The notes under the pieces are model-generated. The model made no database searches, was not told the origin of the DNA, and saw only the letters and a program-made list of their open reading frames with translations. From contig NZ_BOOJ01000021.1 of the NCBI RefSeq assembly GCF_016863175.1, forward strand, positions 17,412 to 81,411: a stretch of 64,000 nucleotides of DNA, read 5' to 3'. This stretch comes from Paraplanobispora siamensis. Its GTDB lineage: Bacteria > Actinomycetota > Actinomycetes > Streptosporangiales > Streptosporangiaceae. Shown in pieces: positions 62,571 through 64,000 of this stretch (its first letter is position 1; each line of letters begins with the position of its first letter). The position numbers and the translations under genes are program-made.

Positions 62571-63791
62571 TCAGGTGGCGATGGGACGGTAGCCCTGTTT
62601 GCGGAGCACGCCGAGCACCTCGTCCGCGTGCTCGGGCCCCCGGGTCTCCAGTTGGAGCTGGACCTCGACCTCGCCCAGGTCGGCGCCGACCCGCTCGTGC
62701 GCGATGTCCAGCACGTTCGCGCGCAGCTCCGCCACCTCGGCCATCAGCGCCGCCAGCGTGCCCGGCCGGTCGGGCAGCGAGATCCGCAGGGTCAGGTAAC
62801 GTCCCGCCGCGGCCAGGCCGTGCCGGAGCACCTTGGCCAGCAGGAGCGGGTCGATGTTGCCCCCGGAGAGCACGGCCGCCACCGGCGGCTCGAAGACCTC
62901 GGGGTGGGCCAGGACCGCGGCCACCGACACCACCCCGGCGGGCTCGACGACCTGCTTGGCCCGCTCCAGGCACAGCACCAGCGCCCGGGAGATCTCCTGC
63001 TCGGTGACCGTGACCACGGTGTCGACCAGATAGTGGATCAGCTCGAAGGGCAACTCCCCGGGCAGGCCCACCGCGATGCCGTCCGCCATCGTGCCGGCGG
63101 GCTGGACCACGACCGGCTGCCCGGCCGCCAGCGAAGCCGGATAGGCGGCTGCCCGCTCGGCCTGCACACCGACGATCCGTACCCCGGGCCGCAACGACTT
63201 GACCGCGAGCGCGACCCCGGCGGCCAGGCCCCCGCCGCCGATCGACACCGCGATCGTGCCGACCTCGGGCAGCTGGTCCAGGATCTCCAGCCCGATCGTG
63301 CCCTGTCCCGCGATGACGTCGGGATGGTCGAAGGGATGGATGAACACCGCACCGGTCCGTTCCGCGTGCTCCCTGGCCCGCGCCAGCGCGATGTCCACGG
63401 TGTGCCCGGCGAAGACCACTGCGGCGCCGTAGGACCGGGTCGCCGCCACCTTGGGCAGCGGCGCCCCCTCCGGCATGTAGACCGTCGACTTGGTCCCGAC
63501 CAGGCCCGAGCCGAGCGCCACGCCTTGCGCGTGGTTGCCCGCACTGGCCGCGACCACGCCCCGTCCCAGCTCCTCCTCGGTCAACCGGGCGATCCGCACG
63601 TAGGCGCCGCGCACCTTGAAGGAGCCGGACCTCTGAAGGTTCTCGCACTTGAGGTGTACGGGCCCGCCGAGAAGGCTGGAGAGCACGTGCGAGTGCACCA
63701 CCGGGGTCCGCACGGCGACATCGGCCAGGAGCTCACGGGCGGCGACCACATCCTCGAAGGTCACCTGCGGTGTCGACATGCGGGCCATCAT
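62571..63791 (-). CDS. Threonine ammonia-lyase with C-terminal ACT domain
   Basis: PLP enzyme deaminating threonine to 2-oxobutyrate, the first step towards isoleucine or threonine breakdown. Of 406 residues, about 1-320 form the fold-type II catalytic domain with PLP lysine in RSGSFKVRGA and the glycine loop SIGGGGLAAG; about 330-405 form a single ACT domain (LTLRISLPDRPGTLAALMAEVAELRANVLDI). One ACT domain and this length fit the shorter IlvA/TdcB-like enzymes. MMARM gives three possible ATG starts (63791, 63788, 63779) without a clear SD. Confidence 0.92.
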   Translation of the reverse strand: MMARMSTPQVTFEDVVAARELLADVAVRTPVVHSHVLSSLLGGPVHLKCENLQRSGSFKVRGAYVRIARLTEEELGRGVVAASAGNHAQGVALGSGLVGTKSTVYMPEGAPLPKVAATRSYGAAVVFAGHTVDIALARAREHAERTGAVFIHPFDHPDVIAGQGTIGLEILDQLPEVGTIAVSIGGGGLAAGVALAVKSLRPGVRIVGVQAERAAAYPASLAAGQPVVVQPAGTMADGIAVGLPGELPFELIHYLVDTVVTVTEQEISRALVLCLERAKQVVEPAGVVSVAAVLAHPEVFEPPVAAVLSGGNIDPLLLAKVLRHGLAAAGRYLTLRISLPDRPGTLAALMAEVAELRANVLDIAHERVGADLGEVEVQLQLETRGPEHADEVLGVLRKQGYRPIAT

Positions 63792-63895
63792 CCCACCACG
63801 TGAGATGCGTTCCGTGCTGCGCTCCGTGAAGAAGGCGAACAGCCCGAGGGTGCAGGGATGACGGCACCGGTTCGGCAGTGCATATCGGGTCGTGA

Positions 63896-63958
63896 GCCCA
63901 CCCGTGAAGCGCGTCCACGGCGGGCCGCGTGTCGCCCACCCGGCTGCGCCTCACGACA
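63896..63958. repeat. Dispersed intergenic repeat, copy 2
   Basis: About 80% identical to 62177-62240 in the same orientation. It lies in the 209-nt region upstream of the threonine dehydratase gene at the right end of the window, where I see no gene. Confidence 0.75.
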
Positions 63959-64000
63959 GACGAACCCACCCAGGGCACTACGACGCCGACCGCCCCGACG

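Overview
The window is chromosomal DNA of a high-GC actinomycete, most likely a Streptosporangiales relative (Streptosporangium, Nonomuraea or Microbispora type). The reasons are the strongly G/C-biased third codon positions, many GTG/TTG starts, mycothiol amidases (Mca), a PIN-PhoH protein, a complete FxSxx-COOH peptide locus and several probable leaderless genes. I see no rRNA, tRNA, integrase, transposase or CRISPR array. The family-level placement is inference.

Layout. 1-6621 (minus): inositol catabolism operon iolG-iolE-iolC-aldolase-iolB-iolD, with iolD running off the left edge. 6729-9472: MocR-type regulator divergent from an EamA exporter, plus an overlooked 45-residue membrane protein. 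9686-17430: class I fumarase, two tandem Ser/Thr kinases, class II fumarase and a tautomerase. 17412-19287 (minus): an Mca paralogue and a group-2 sigma factor that may start with CTG. 19630-25260: a putative 3-hydroxybutyrate/PHB utilisation cluster (dehydrogenase, GAF-PucR regulator, MHS transporter, secreted oligomer hydrolase). 25245-28052 (minus): glycosyltransferase and SLT-domain cell-wall protein, with a perfect CRP-type box upstream. 28359-31077: response regulator, sensor kinase and lipoprotein. 31241-34188 (minus): PIN-PhoH, cis-prenyltransferase and an unknown protein.

34296-37048 (minus) is a four-gene, translationally coupled operon. It encodes a membrane protein with a Cys/Gly-repeat tail, a second Gly-tailed membrane protein, a DUF692 (MNIO) enzyme and a small probable partner; this is a candidate peptide or protein-tail modification system. 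37306-39924 (minus): GTP-PEP carboxykinase with four DasR-like boxes upstream, and an unknown protein whose start codon lies under a perfect palindrome. 40064-43968: NlpC/P60 protein, greA, DUF4307, mca and a small membrane protein. 44029-46169: an unknown acidic protein and a hydrolase. 46171-53977 (minus): fxsA-fxsB-fxsC-fxsT. The FxsA precursor is 57 residues and ends in FNSSI. 54402-63791: thioredoxin-fold DUF255 protein, class A PBP, Lrp regulator, HPPD, M1 peptidase and threonine dehydratase with ACT domain.

The greA-DUF4307-mca-small membrane protein-DUF255 order matches, from memory, the Mycobacterium tuberculosis Rv1080c-Rv1084 block. The roughly 10 kb from 43969 to 54401, including the fxs locus, therefore looks like an insertion into a conserved actinobacterial neighbourhood. 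Strong GC-rich hairpins without long U-tracts close many transcription units (11345, 15558, 20405, 31146, 31200, 37209, 41548, 60583).
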